Made by a program: the position numbers and the translations under genes
The notes under the pieces: generated by a model
The model's database searches: none
What the model was told of the DNA's origin: nothing
Seen by the model: the letters and a program-made list of their open reading frames with translations, nothing else
Source: Microbacterium sp. MF43
GTDB taxonomy: Bacteria; Actinomycetota; Actinomycetes; Actinomycetales; Microbacteriaceae
Reading direction: 5' to 3'
DNA length: 64,000 nucleotides
Assembly (NCBI RefSeq): GCF_012847295.1
Contig: NZ_JABBDY010000002.1
Span: 310,001-374,000 of the forward strand
Shown here: piece after piece, positions 52,017-60,864 of the stretch
Layout of the letters: each line of letters starts with the position of its first letter
Numbering within the stretch: position 1 is the stretch's first letter

Positions 52017-53093
52017 TCAGACGGGCAGGAGGTAGCGAGCGTAGCGCCGCAGGGTCGACTCCCGGTCAAGGGTGCCGCGCATCGATGGAGCGAGCAGAGT
52101 GTCGACGCGCCGAGGAGGAGCGGATGCTGCCTCCCGCGCCGCTTCAGGATCGCCGTGGCGGAGCAGTTCCAGGATGCGGGAGTCGTACCGGTTGAACGGG
52201 CGCCGCCAGCTCGCCGACGCGCGGTCGAACTCGTCCAGGAGGGTCGTGAACGACGTGCGGTCGGCGTCGTCGAAGCCCGCGCCGGCAATTCGGTTCCGCA
52301 GCGCACCGAGGACATGGATGCGCGCGAGCTTGATGACCACAGCCCGCCGCGCCGCGGCATCCAGCTCGTGGAACCACGCCAGGCGCACCAGCCGCCGCGA
52401 GGCAGCGAGTTCGCTCTCGACGGGGCGCACGACCAGGGTGGTGCGCTGGACCGCATCGTCGTGGACGACGTACGCCGGCCGGCCGGCGGCGAAGTCGATC
52501 CGCCCGCCGCCGAACCACAGCCGGATTCCCAGCTCGAGATCCTCGCCGACCTCGAGCCCAGGCGTGTAAGGGGCCGCGGGGTCCGGGAGTGCGTCACGCC
52601 GGATGAGGCCGAAGGGGGCTGTGCGATAGCTCAGCCGATCGCGGACCCCGTCGAGGCGACGGTGGCGGAAGGGCCGGGTGAGTGGCGCGTGGATCGGGCG
52701 CCCGTCCTCGGGGCGGAGGGGTGCGACGAGTACGTCGGAGCGGTTCCGGCGGGCCTGCGCGTGCCAGGCGTCGAGCGCCCCCGCTTCGAACGTGTCGTCC
52801 GAGTCCAGCCGGGAGACGTACTCTGCCGTCGCCGCGGCGAAGCCGACGTTGGCCGGACCGGCAGCGCTCGGCCGCGGGTCCGCGCACTCCAGGATCCGCA
52901 CTTCCTGCCGTCCTTCGACGAGAGGGGCGATCGCCGACGCCGGGATGCCGTGGCACACAACCGTGACTCGCACGGTGGCGCTCCGCGCACCGGACAGCGC
53001 CGACTCGACGGCGCGCCCCAGCGGCCGGTCCGCCCGGTGCACCGGCACCACGACGTCGATGTCGGGACGCCGGCCAGAAGCGGTCTCGCTCAC
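52017..53093 (-). CDS. GT2-family glycosyltransferase, paralogue of the 47422 gene
   Basis: The 358-residue protein has a GT-A core (IDVVVPVHRADRPLGRAVESAL, GPANVGFAAATAEYVSRLDSDDTFEAGALDAW with DSDD) and the helical C-terminal half shared with the 47422-48495 protein. It overlaps the upstream ABC exporter by four bases (GTGA), which ties it to the flippase and suggests it builds the glycan that the exporter moves. Confidence 0.88.
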   Translation of the reverse strand: MSETASGRRPDIDVVVPVHRADRPLGRAVESALSGARSATVRVTVVCHGIPASAIAPLVEGRQEVRILECADPRPSAAGPANVGFAAATAEYVSRLDSDDTFEAGALDAWHAQARRNRSDVLVAPLRPEDGRPIHAPLTRPFRHRRLDGVRDRLSYRTAPFGLIRRDALPDPAAPYTPGLEVGEDLELGIRLWFGGGRIDFAAGRPAYVVHDDAVQRTTLVVRPVESELAASRRLVRLAWFHELDAAARRAVVIKLARIHVLGALRNRIAGAGFDDADRTSFTTLLDEFDRASASWRRPFNRYDSRILELLRHGDPEAAREAASAPPRRVDTLLAPSMRGTLDRESTLRRYARYLLPV

Positions 53094-54880
53094 GCCAATC
53101 CCGCGAGTCGCGCCTGTTCCGCGAACTCGGGATGCTCGCCGATCACGCTGTCGAAGGTCCCGCGACCCGCGATCCTGCCGTCTCTCATGAACCAGACCTC
53201 GTCGTTGTCGCGAATGGTCGAGAGGCGGTGCGCCACCGAGATGACGGTCACCTCGTCGTGGAGCTCGCGGATTGCCGCACTCACGCCTGCCTCCGTGGCC
53301 GTGTCGAGCGAGCTGGTCGCCTCGTCCAGCACCAGCACCAGCGGGTCCGCGTAGAGAGCGCGCGCGATGCCCAGACGCTGACGCTGCCCGCCAGAGAGCT
53401 TCATCCCTCGGTCGCCGATGTGACCGTGGATACCGCCGACGCGCGTTTCGACGACGTCGAGGACATGCGCGCGGCGCAGGGCGTCACGGACCTTCTCCTC
53501 ATCGATCTCGGCATCCCAGGTCAGCGCCACGTTCTGGGCGACTGTCCCGTCGAACAGAGCGACGTCCTGCGGGACGTATCCGACCCGGCCGCGCCACGCG
53601 CCGAGCACGTCGGCGAGGCTCTGATCGTCCAGCCGGATCTCCCCATCCGTTGGCTCCAGGAGTCCGAGGAGCAGGTCTATCAGCGTCGACTTGCCCGCGC
53701 CCGAGGAGCCGACGATTCCGAGGGACGAGCCCAGCACCACCGTCCCCGACAGTCCGCGCACGGCCGGAGTATCGGACCCGGGGTAGACGAACGACACGTC
53801 GTCGAAGACGAGAGCGCGGGGCGTGCCGACGATGGGGTCGTGGCCGACCTGCTCCGCGTGGGCGAGGTACCGTTCGGCGTCGTTGATGTCGCGGATGACC
53901 GCGTTCACGTGCGGGATGTTGGCGGTCATCTGGTTGATGAGGGACTGGAAGCCGGTGATCGAGGGAACGAGCCGGAAGCCCGCGACGCCGAAGAGTGCGA
54001 CCGCCGAGATGGCCCCCGCCATGCCGCCGAAGATGTAGGCGGACCCGCCGACGAGGATGAACCCCCCGACGAGCGACACGTCCAGGACGAAGCGGGGAAC
54101 CCCGGAGAGGAAGCTGATGTTCGCGCGTGCGCGCGAGGTGAGCACGCGATTGCGATGCACGACCGCCGCCACTTCGCTCGACTTCCCGCGGAGCGTGATC
54201 TCCTTCAGCGCGCCGACCATGTCCGTGATGAGCGATGCGACGCGCAGCGAGTAGTCGCGGTTGATCACGCCCGCCTTGATCGTGCGCTGCGACAGCACGA
54301 CATAGAGGAGCAGGGCGACCAGCCCGAGGTAGACGACCGTGACGACGGCGGTAACGGGCTGCACGAACGCGATCACCACGACGACGCAGACCGCGGTCGT
54401 CACGAGTGCCGGCATCGACATGAAGGGATTGAGAAATCCGCTCGTCACGTTCCCGATGCCGACGTCCGCGAGGCGCACGAGGTGCGACGTGTTCCGCTTG
54501 AGCCGCTCGGTCCAGGGGGCGCGGATGTATGCGTCGAACAGGCGATCACCGATCTCCAGCTCGAAGACCGACATCCGGCGGGTGGCGCGCCACTGCAGGA
54601 GCACGGCGAGCACCGACTTGATCAGGATGAGGCCGCACACGATGAGCAGGATCCACACATAACCCGAGGGCGGGATCGTTCCGATGAACGGCAGCCGGAT
54701 CGGAGCCGACTGCACCATCGCCGTGAGCGAGACGGCAAGCAGCATCAGCGCGGCGACATCGAGCAGGGCGAGGGCCGACGTGACGACCGAGTACGTGCGG
54801 ATGTAGCGCCGCGCATTGCCCGGAAGGTACGGGACGATGCTGCGGTAGGCCGCGAAGATCTGCTTCAGCTGTCCGTCCAC
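53090..54880 (-). CDS. ABC exporter, PglK/MsbA-type lipid-linked glycan flippase
   Basis: This 596-residue half-transporter joins six membrane helices (about 25-320) to a nucleotide-binding domain with Walker A GSSGAGKST, the signature LSGGQRQRLGIARAL, Walker B VLVLDEATSSLD and a switch histidine in ISVAHRLST. The membrane part (ITGFQSLINQMTANIPHVNAVIRDI) resembles PglK-type flippases of lipid-linked oligosaccharides. No Wzx-type flippase is seen in the window, so this protein may fill that role for the second glycan. The GTG at 54880 is the most likely start, but the ribosome binding site is poor and an upstream GTG is possible. Confidence 0.87.
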   Translation of the reverse strand: MDGQLKQIFAAYRSIVPYLPGNARRYIRTYSVVTSALALLDVAALMLLAVSLTAMVQSAPIRLPFIGTIPPSGYVWILLIVCGLILIKSVLAVLLQWRATRRMSVFELEIGDRLFDAYIRAPWTERLKRNTSHLVRLADVGIGNVTSGFLNPFMSMPALVTTAVCVVVVIAFVQPVTAVVTVVYLGLVALLLYVVLSQRTIKAGVINRDYSLRVASLITDMVGALKEITLRGKSSEVAAVVHRNRVLTSRARANISFLSGVPRFVLDVSLVGGFILVGGSAYIFGGMAGAISAVALFGVAGFRLVPSITGFQSLINQMTANIPHVNAVIRDINDAERYLAHAEQVGHDPIVGTPRALVFDDVSFVYPGSDTPAVRGLSGTVVLGSSLGIVGSSGAGKSTLIDLLLGLLEPTDGEIRLDDQSLADVLGAWRGRVGYVPQDVALFDGTVAQNVALTWDAEIDEEKVRDALRRAHVLDVVETRVGGIHGHIGDRGMKLSGGQRQRLGIARALYADPLVLVLDEATSSLDTATEAGVSAAIRELHDEVTVISVAHRLSTIRDNDEVWFMRDGRIAGRGTFDSVIGEHPEFAEQARLAGLA

Positions 54881-54984
54881 CTTCCCGTGCCCGTGGGCGC
54901 CGATATCGGTCCGGCGCTGATCACCGGGTTCCGACGGACGATTGTCCCATAGCCAGCCGGGAGAACCCTCCACCAGGGGTGCGC

Positions 54985-55437
54985 TCAGCTGTGGTCCGAG
55001 TCCGTCCCGACCCGGCGGGCGCCGTCGACGATGATGCGGGCGGGAACCCCGACGAGAAGGCTGTACGGCGGCGCGACCGTGCCCTGCTTGACCACCGCGC
55101 CGGCACCGACGATCGAGTGCGCGCCGATGTCGCAGCCCATGAGGACGACCGCGTTCGCACCGACGTGCACGTTGCGCCCGAGCCGCGTCGCGGCGCGCTC
55201 GATCGGAAGGGCGCGATCGGTCACGCACCGCGCGACCGTCGAGTGGGTGTAGATCTGTGCCCCGGAGGAGATGTCGCACCCGTGCTCGATGGTCAGGCCA
55301 CCGCTGCCGTCCACGACGGTGAAGGCCCCGATCCACACGTCGTCCTCGATGACCGGCTGGCCGACGATCCACGCCAGCGGATTGTACGGATTCGGCGGGA
55401 GCGTGCCGGCGGCAGGCGTCGGGGCGTCAGTGCTCAC
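54985..55437 (-). CDS. left-handed beta-helix (hexapeptide) acyltransferase
   Basis: The 150-residue protein is built mainly of hexapeptide repeats (VIEDDVWIGAFTVVDGS, NVHVGANAVVLMGCDIGAHSIVGAGAVVKQG) and ends with the typical VGVPARII. Such enzymes transfer acetyl groups from acetyl-CoA to sugar amino or hydroxyl groups. With the divergent epimerase and aminotransferase it could N-acetylate an amino sugar. GAGGA precedes the GTG start, and TAGCCT 16 bases upstream may be the -10. Confidence 0.86.
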   Translation of the reverse strand: MSTDAPTPAAGTLPPNPYNPLAWIVGQPVIEDDVWIGAFTVVDGSGGLTIEHGCDISSGAQIYTHSTVARCVTDRALPIERAATRLGRNVHVGANAVVLMGCDIGAHSIVGAGAVVKQGTVAPPYSLLVGVPARIIVDGARRVGTDSDHS

Positions 55438-55532
55438 GACGGGTCCTCGATTCAGGCTACGGCGGCCGCGATGTTATGGTGCCTTGGGCAGTGGAAGTCT
55501 ACTGTCCCGACGATTCTCCGGGGTTTGCATCC

Positions 55533-56498
55533 ATGTCTCTCACGTCCAAGTCCGTGCTCGTGACCGGCGGCGCCGGCTTCATCGGCAGCCACCTCGTCGA
55601 TCGTCTCATCCGCGAGTCGCCGTCGCGGGTGACCGTGGTCGACAGCTTCTTCCTCGGGAGCATGGAGAACCTGGATGCTGCGCGCGCGGCCTTCCCCGAC
55701 CTCGAGGTCATCCGGCACGACGCCTCCGACCTGGCAGCGATGCAGGACATCGTCACGGCTCGTCAGGTCGACACGCTCTTCGACCTGGCCGTGATCCCCC
55801 TCCCCACCTCCTTGACGTACCCCGCGTGGACGGTTCAGACCAATGTCGGGATCGCGACGACGGTGTGCGAGCTCGCGCGCCGCGACCTCATCGGTCGCCT
55901 GTTCCACCTGTCGAGCTCGGAGGCCTACGGCTCGGCTCGGTACATCCCGATGGACGAGGACCACCCCCATGACTCGATCACCCCGTACGCGGCGAGCAAG
56001 AGCGCCGCGGATCGCATCATCGAGTCCTACGTCCAGACTTTCGAGATCGACGCGACGGTCGTGCGCCCCTTCAACAACATCGGGCCCCGGCAGAATCCCG
56101 GGTCGTACGCGGGCATCGTCCCGATCGTGATCCAACGGGTGCTCGCGGGCCAGCCGATCGAGATTTTCGGCGACGGCGAACAGACCCGCGACTTCATCTT
56201 CGCCCCTCAGACGGCCGACCTCATCGTCGCCGTCCACGACGCACCCGAGTGCCGCGGTCAGGTCCTCAATGTCGCCAGCGGGACCGAGACCTCCGTCAAC
56301 GACCTGGTCCGCCGCATCCTCGCCCTCATGGACGCACCCGATCACCCCGTGGTCTACGGGCCGGACCGCCCGGGCGACGTGCGCCGCCATCTCGCCGACG
56401 TCAGCAAGATGCGTCAGCTGCTGGACCGCGAGCCACCCACGCTGGACGACGAGGCGCTCGCACAGACGATCGAGTGGTACCGCGGAGTCCTCGCGTGA
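55533..56498 (+). CDS. NAD-dependent nucleotide-sugar epimerase/dehydratase (SDR)
   Basis: This 321-residue extended SDR has the NAD motif [29 protein letters not shown], the catalytic YAASKSAAD and RPFNNIGPRQNPG. It could be a 4-epimerase or 4,6-dehydratase of a nucleotide sugar. The region after the substrate loop (IPLPTSLTYPAWTVQTN) is unlike RmlB or GalE. The ATG at 55533 has only a weak ribosome binding site; TACTGT at 55500-55505 is a possible -10. It is coupled to the aminotransferase gene by GTGA. Confidence 0.88.
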   Translation: MSLTSKSVLVTGGAGFIGSHLVDRLIRESPSRVTVVDSFFLGSMENLDAARAAFPDLEVIRHDASDLAAMQDIVTARQVDTLFDLAVIPLPTSLTYPAWTVQTNVGIATTVCELARRDLIGRLFHLSSSEAYGSARYIPMDEDHPHDSITPYAASKSAADRIIESYVQTFEIDATVVRPFNNIGPRQNPGSYAGIVPIVIQRVLAGQPIEIFGDGEQTRDFIFAPQTADLIVAVHDAPECRGQVLNVASGTETSVNDLVRRILALMDAPDHPVVYGPDRPGDVRRHLADVSKMRQLLDREPPTLDDEALAQTIEWYRGVLA

Positions 56499-57604
56499 GA
56501 CTGAACGTCCCGCTCCTGGACGAGGACGAGCTCGACGAGATCCGCTCCGTCCTGTCCTCGGGGATGCTCACCCAGGGCGCCCGCGCGAAGGACCTGGAAC
56601 AGGCGGTACGCGCTGTCGCCGGAACCCCGCATGCCTCGGCCGTCAGCTCGGCGACGACCGGCCTGCATCTGGCCCTCGTGGCTCTCGGCGTCGGCCCGGG
56701 CGACGAGGTCGTGATGCCCGCGTTCAGCTTCCCCGCGACGGCCAACGTCGTCGTGCAGCTGGGCGCAACTCCGCGGTTCGTCGACATCGACCCGGCCACC
56801 TTCAACCTCGACCCGGGCCTGCTGGAGGCCGCGATCGGCGAGCGCACCGCGGCCGTGATGCCCGTGCACGCCTTCGGACTGTGCGCCGACATGAACCCGA
56901 TCGTCGAGATCGCCGATCGGCACGGACTCCCGGTCCTGGAGGATGCCGCATGCGCGCTCGGCGGTGTCTACCACGGGCGCCCGGCCGGATCGCTCGCCAC
57001 CGCGGGAGTCTTCTCCTTCCATCCCCGCAAGATCATCACCACGGCGGAAGGCGGGATGATCACCACCGCCGATCACTCGCTCGCCGAGCGGATCGATGTG
57101 CTGCGCGCCCACGGCGCCGTCCGCGGCGAGCTCTTCATGGAGTTCGTCGACGCCGGGTTCAACTACCGTCTGAGTGACGTCCATGCCGCCATCGGCGTCG
57201 CGCAGATGCGCAAGTTCGACAGCATCCTCGCTGGTCGCCGCGCAAATGCCGCCGCGCTGTCCGAACTCCTCGCGAACATCCCCGGCGTGCAGACTCCCGT
57301 CGTGCCGGACGGCGTCGAGCACACGTACCAGTCGTACGTCGTGATGCTCGACGACGTCATCGACCGCGACCAGGTCATCCGCTCGATGCGCGCCCACGAG
57401 ATCGAGACCACACTGGGAACCTACGGCATGCATCTGCAGCCCTACTTCGTCTCGCGGTTCGGCGACACGAGCGCGGTCCTCCCCCACGCGACCCGGGCAC
57501 ACCGGCAGGCACTCACGCTCCCGCTCTATCCCCAGCTGGACGCATCCGACCTCACCGCGATCGCCGCTGCCCTTCGCGCCTCCACGGCGGCCAGCAGCCG
57601 ATAG
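56495..57604 (+). CDS. DegT/DnrJ/EryC1 family sugar aminotransferase
   Basis: The 369-residue PLP enzyme has the family N-terminus (NVPLLDEDELDEIRSVLSSGMLTQG), SSATTGLHLALVALGVGPGDEVV, PVLEDAACALGG and the PLP lysine in FSFHPRKIITTAEGGM. It should transfer an amino group to a keto nucleotide sugar, plausibly the product of the SDR gene just upstream. It overlaps both neighbours (GTGA upstream, one base downstream). Confidence 0.9.
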   Translation: MRLNVPLLDEDELDEIRSVLSSGMLTQGARAKDLEQAVRAVAGTPHASAVSSATTGLHLALVALGVGPGDEVVMPAFSFPATANVVVQLGATPRFVDIDPATFNLDPGLLEAAIGERTAAVMPVHAFGLCADMNPIVEIADRHGLPVLEDAACALGGVYHGRPAGSLATAGVFSFHPRKIITTAEGGMITTADHSLAERIDVLRAHGAVRGELFMEFVDAGFNYRLSDVHAAIGVAQMRKFDSILAGRRANAAALSELLANIPGVQTPVVPDGVEHTYQSYVVMLDDVIDRDQVIRSMRAHEIETTLGTYGMHLQPYFVSRFGDTSAVLPHATRAHRQALTLPLYPQLDASDLTAIAAALRASTAASSR

Positions 57605-58776
57605 TGGCCAGCGTCTCGCATACCGTCGTCCGGCGCCAGCGCCTCCTCCGCGGGCTGGCCTACGGTGCCGGCCGGCTCTTCGCCCGTGTCGGGCGTCGTG
57701 TCAGCTGGATCGTGGGGGCCGAGGAGATCGCGGGCATGGTCTCGCACATCGGAGAGGCGATCCCCGACTCCCTGACGGTGATCAGGCGCGCCCACGCGTT
57801 CTACCAGGACCGCTACGACGTCATCATCCAGCGCGACGACGCGCGCCTCGAGGTCTGGCGCCGGCTGTATCTCGGTCCCCTGGTCCTCGGCTGGTGGCTC
57901 GCGCGCGCCGACGGGGTGATCTACGTCGGTGCGGCGGGGTTCCTGGACGCCGACGACGAGCGTGAGGAGGAATTCTCGTTCGTCCGGGGTCGCGGAAGGG
58001 CCGTCGTGTGCTGCTTCACCGGGACCGACATCCGATCACCGGCGCTGATGACTGCCGAGGCGGCTCGCACCGGGGTCGCGAACATCGGTTCGATCCAGTT
58101 GGCCCAGGGAGCCCCTTACGACGACCCCGGTTACGAGGAGCAACGGCGACGGCGTGCTGAGGTCGCCGATCGCCTCGCATCGGCCGTGCTGACCGCCAGG
58201 ATCGACCAGCTGTCGTATCTGACGACTCCGACCGAGCCGTTCCTGTATTTCTACCCCGACGCGAAGTTCGTCCCCGGCACCGACAAGTTCGACGACCTCA
58301 CCCCGGTGCGGGTGCTCCACGCGCCGTCCAACCCGGAGCTCAAGGGGACGGCGATCGTCCGGGCGGTGATGGAGCGCATCGCCCTCAGCCATCCGGGCGT
58401 GGAGTATCGGGAACTCTCGGGGGTGGGCAACGACGAGGTCGTCGCCGCTCTCGACCAGGCACACATCGTCATCAACCAGCTGCACGCGCAGATGCCGGGA
58501 GTGTTCGGGATCGAGGCGATGGCGCGCGCCTGCGTCATGGTCTGCAGCGCCGACCCCGCGATCGAGACAGACCTCCAGGACGCCGCCGGCGCGTGGGTCG
58601 TCGCCGGCCCGGATGATCTGGAGGCGCGCCTGCGCGACCTGCTCGCCAGCCCGGAGAACTGGAAGGAACAGGCGATGCGCGGGCTCGCCTGGTCCCGCGA
58701 TCACGCGTCGGCGTCGGCGTCGGCGCGGTCGCTGAGCACGATCCTCGCCCGCGCGTCGGCGTCCGCTCGACGCTGA
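57604..58776 (+). CDS. GT-B-like glycosyltransferase
   Basis: The 390-residue protein has an N-terminal basic segment. A membrane-associating patch (WRRLYLGPLVLGWWLARADGVIYVG) comes next, then a C-terminal domain with VRVLHAPSNPELKGT, GVEYRELSGVGNDEVVAALDQAHIVINQLHAQMPGVFGIEAMARACVM, the donor-site pattern of GT-B transferases. It is more divergent than the other transferases here. The C-terminus is a low-complexity Ala/Ser/Arg tail encoded by GCGTCG repeats. The GTG overlaps the aminotransferase stop by one base. Confidence 0.8.
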   Translation: MASVSHTVVRRQRLLRGLAYGAGRLFARVGRRVSWIVGAEEIAGMVSHIGEAIPDSLTVIRRAHAFYQDRYDVIIQRDDARLEVWRRLYLGPLVLGWWLARADGVIYVGAAGFLDADDEREEEFSFVRGRGRAVVCCFTGTDIRSPALMTAEAARTGVANIGSIQLAQGAPYDDPGYEEQRRRRAEVADRLASAVLTARIDQLSYLTTPTEPFLYFYPDAKFVPGTDKFDDLTPVRVLHAPSNPELKGTAIVRAVMERIALSHPGVEYRELSGVGNDEVVAALDQAHIVINQLHAQMPGVFGIEAMARACVMVCSADPAIETDLQDAAGAWVVAGPDDLEARLRDLLASPENWKEQAMRGLAWSRDHASASASARSLSTILARASASARR

Positions 58777-58786
58777 CCTACGTCGC

Positions 58787-59767
58787 TCAGACCGGCGCGG
58801 TGCCGCGGGCGCTGCGCAACGCCGCTTCGACGACCTCGAGGGTCCGCTGACCCTGCTCCATGGTGACGACGTCGCTCTCCTTGCCGAGCACCGCGTCACG
58901 GAACGCCTCGTGCTCGACGCGCAGCGGTTCGCGCTTGACGAAGGCGTACCGCGTGACATCGCCTTCGGACACCCCGCGGAAGACCGTCATGGACTCCCAC
59001 TCGAGAGGAATGGTGCCGTTCGCGAAGAAGGTGAGGTCGCCGGCGGACGTGTCCGCGACGAACGAGCCCTTCTCGCCGGTGACGATCGTGACGCGCTCCT
59101 TCATCGGGCTGAGCCAGTTCACGAGGTGATTCACGATGACCCCGTTGCGCAGGCGGCCCGTCATCGCGATCATGTCCTCGTACTCGCGGCCGCTCTTGAA
59201 GGTCGTCTGCGCCCACACGGACTCGTACTCACTCTGCGCCACCCACGACGTGAGATCGACGTCATGGGAGGCGAGATCCTTCGCAACGCCGACGTCAGCG
59301 ATGCGCGCCGGAAACGGGCCCTGGCGGCGAGTAGCGATCTGGTAGACCTCGCCGAGATCTCCCGCGGCAATCCGTCGGCGAAGTTCCTGAAGCGCGGGAT
59401 TGAACCGCTCAATATGTCCTACCGCCCCCACCAGGCCGGCTTCGCGGAAGGCGTCCACCATCCGCTGGCCGGCTTCGAGCGTGTGTGCGATCGGCTTCTC
59501 CACCAGTGTGTGCACTCCGGCTGCAGCGAGCTTGAGCGCTGCATCCTCGTGAAAGCGGGTCGGGACGGCAACCACGGCGATATCGATGCCAGCCGCGATC
59601 AGCGCATCGATGTCAGGGAGGATCTCGAGTCTTCCGGCGACACCGTGCGGGTCTCCCCCGGGGTCGGCGATCGCAACGAGCTCGACCCCGTCGAGCTCAC
59701 GGAGGACGCGGGCGTGATGGCGGCCCATCATGCCGACGCCGAGCAGTCCGGCCCGCAGCGCGGCCAT
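58787..59767 (-). CDS. Gfo/Idh/MocA oxidoreductase, WlbA/WbpB-like
   Basis: The 326-residue protein has an N-terminal Rossmann fold (RAGLLGVGMMGRHHARVL) and the catalytic EKPIAHTLEAG, followed by VGHIERFNPAL and SHDVDLTSW. The GHxERFNP motif is shared with WlbA/WbpB (UDP-GlcNAcA 3-dehydrogenase) and with UDP-GlcNAc 3-dehydrogenases. Linked to an aminotransferase and a hexapeptide acetyltransferase, it should make the 3-keto sugar for 3-amination. It overlaps the aminotransferase stop by one base (TGATG). Confidence 0.9.
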   Translation of the reverse strand: MAALRAGLLGVGMMGRHHARVLRELDGVELVAIADPGGDPHGVAGRLEILPDIDALIAAGIDIAVVAVPTRFHEDAALKLAAAGVHTLVEKPIAHTLEAGQRMVDAFREAGLVGAVGHIERFNPALQELRRRIAAGDLGEVYQIATRRQGPFPARIADVGVAKDLASHDVDLTSWVAQSEYESVWAQTTFKSGREYEDMIAMTGRLRNGVIVNHLVNWLSPMKERVTIVTGEKGSFVADTSAGDLTFFANGTIPLEWESMTVFRGVSEGDVTRYAFVKREPLRVEHEAFRDAVLGKESDVVTMEQGQRTLEVVEAALRSARGTAPV

Positions 59768-60864
59768 CAGGAACCCGCCCCCGCCACGGCGTTCACGGCC
59801 GACACGACGCGCTCGAGGTCGGCCTGCGAGAGCGAGGGGTGCACCGGAAGCGACACGGCTTCGCGGGCGGCCCTCTCGGTCTCGGGCAGGTCGAGGCCCG
59901 GCGCGAAGTGGGCCAGCGAAGGGAGGCGGTGGTTCGGGATCGGGTAGTAGACGCCACTGCCCACCGCGTGCTCCTCTTTGAGCGCGCGAACGAAGCCGTC
60001 GCGGTCATCGGACACACGGATCGTGTACTGGTGGTACACGTGGGTCGCGCCCGGCAGCACCGGCGGCACGACGACGCCCGCCAGGTTCGCATCGAGGAAC
60101 GCCGCGTTGGTCTGGCGCGTCGCAGTCCAGGCATCCACCTTGGTCAGCTGCACACGACCGATCGCCGCGTGGATGTCGGTCATGCGGGCATTGAAGCCGA
60201 TGACCTCGTTCTCGTACTGGCGCTCCATGCCCTGGTTTCTGAGCAGACGGGCGTTGCGGGCGATCTCAGCGTTGGCCGCCGAGATCATGCCGCCCTCGCC
60301 GCTGGTCATGTTCTTCGTCGGATACAGCGAGAACATGGCGAAGGCGCCGAAGGTGCCGACGGGGCGCCCGTCCAGGGCTGCCCCGTGTGCCTGAGCAGCG
60401 TCTTCGTAGAGGGCTACGCCGTGCTTGTCCGCGATCGCCTGCAGTTCGCGCATGTGCGCGGGGTGCCCATAGAGGTGCACCGGCATGATGCCCTTGGTCT
60501 TGGAGGTGATGGATGCCTCGACGGATGCGGGGTCGAGCGTGAACGTGTCCGGCTCGATGTCGGCGAAAACCGGTGTCGCGCCCGTGAGCGCGACCGAGTT
60601 CCCGGTGGCCGCGAACGTGAAGGACGGCACGATGACCTCGTCACCCGCACCGACGCCTGAGGCGAGGAGACCGAGGTGAAGGCCGGCCGTGCCCGAGTTC
60701 ACGGCGACGACGGCACGACCCTGAACGAAGTGCTGCGAGAACTCCGCCTCGAATGCCGCGACCTCGGGGCCCTGAGCGACCATGCCGCTGCGCAGGACGC
60801 GATCGACGGCTTCGCGCTCGTCGTCGCCGATGATCGGCTTTGCCGGGGGGATGAACTCGCTCAC
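59767..60864 (-). CDS. DegT family 3-aminotransferase, WlbC/WbpE-like
   Basis: The 365-residue PLP enzyme begins FIPPAKPIIGDDEREAVDRVL and has AVNSGTAGLHLGLLASGVGAGDEVI, ALYEDAAQAHGA and the PLP lysine in LYPTKNMTSGEGGM. In the Wlb/Wbp route it aminates the 3-keto group of UDP-GlcNAcA, using glutamate. GTGA overlap with the acetyltransferase and TGATG with the dehydrogenase gene make a compact three-gene operon for one sugar modification. Confidence 0.9.
   Translation of the reverse strand: MSEFIPPAKPIIGDDEREAVDRVLRSGMVAQGPEVAAFEAEFSQHFVQGRAVVAVNSGTAGLHLGLLASGVGAGDEVIVPSFTFAATGNSVALTGATPVFADIEPDTFTLDPASVEASITSKTKGIMPVHLYGHPAHMRELQAIADKHGVALYEDAAQAHGAALDGRPVGTFGAFAMFSLYPTKNMTSGEGGMISAANAEIARNARLLRNQGMERQYENEVIGFNARMTDIHAAIGRVQLTKVDAWTATRQTNAAFLDANLAGVVVPPVLPGATHVYHQYTIRVSDDRDGFVRALKEEHAVGSGVYYPIPNHRLPSLAHFAPGLDLPETERAAREAVSLPVHPSLSQADLERVVSAVNAVAGAGS

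Noticed and set aside
58700-58725. Phase-variable repeat at the GCGTCG run near the end of the 57604 gene
   Set aside because: The repeat unit is six bases, so changes in number would not shift the frame; it only alters a low-complexity tail.
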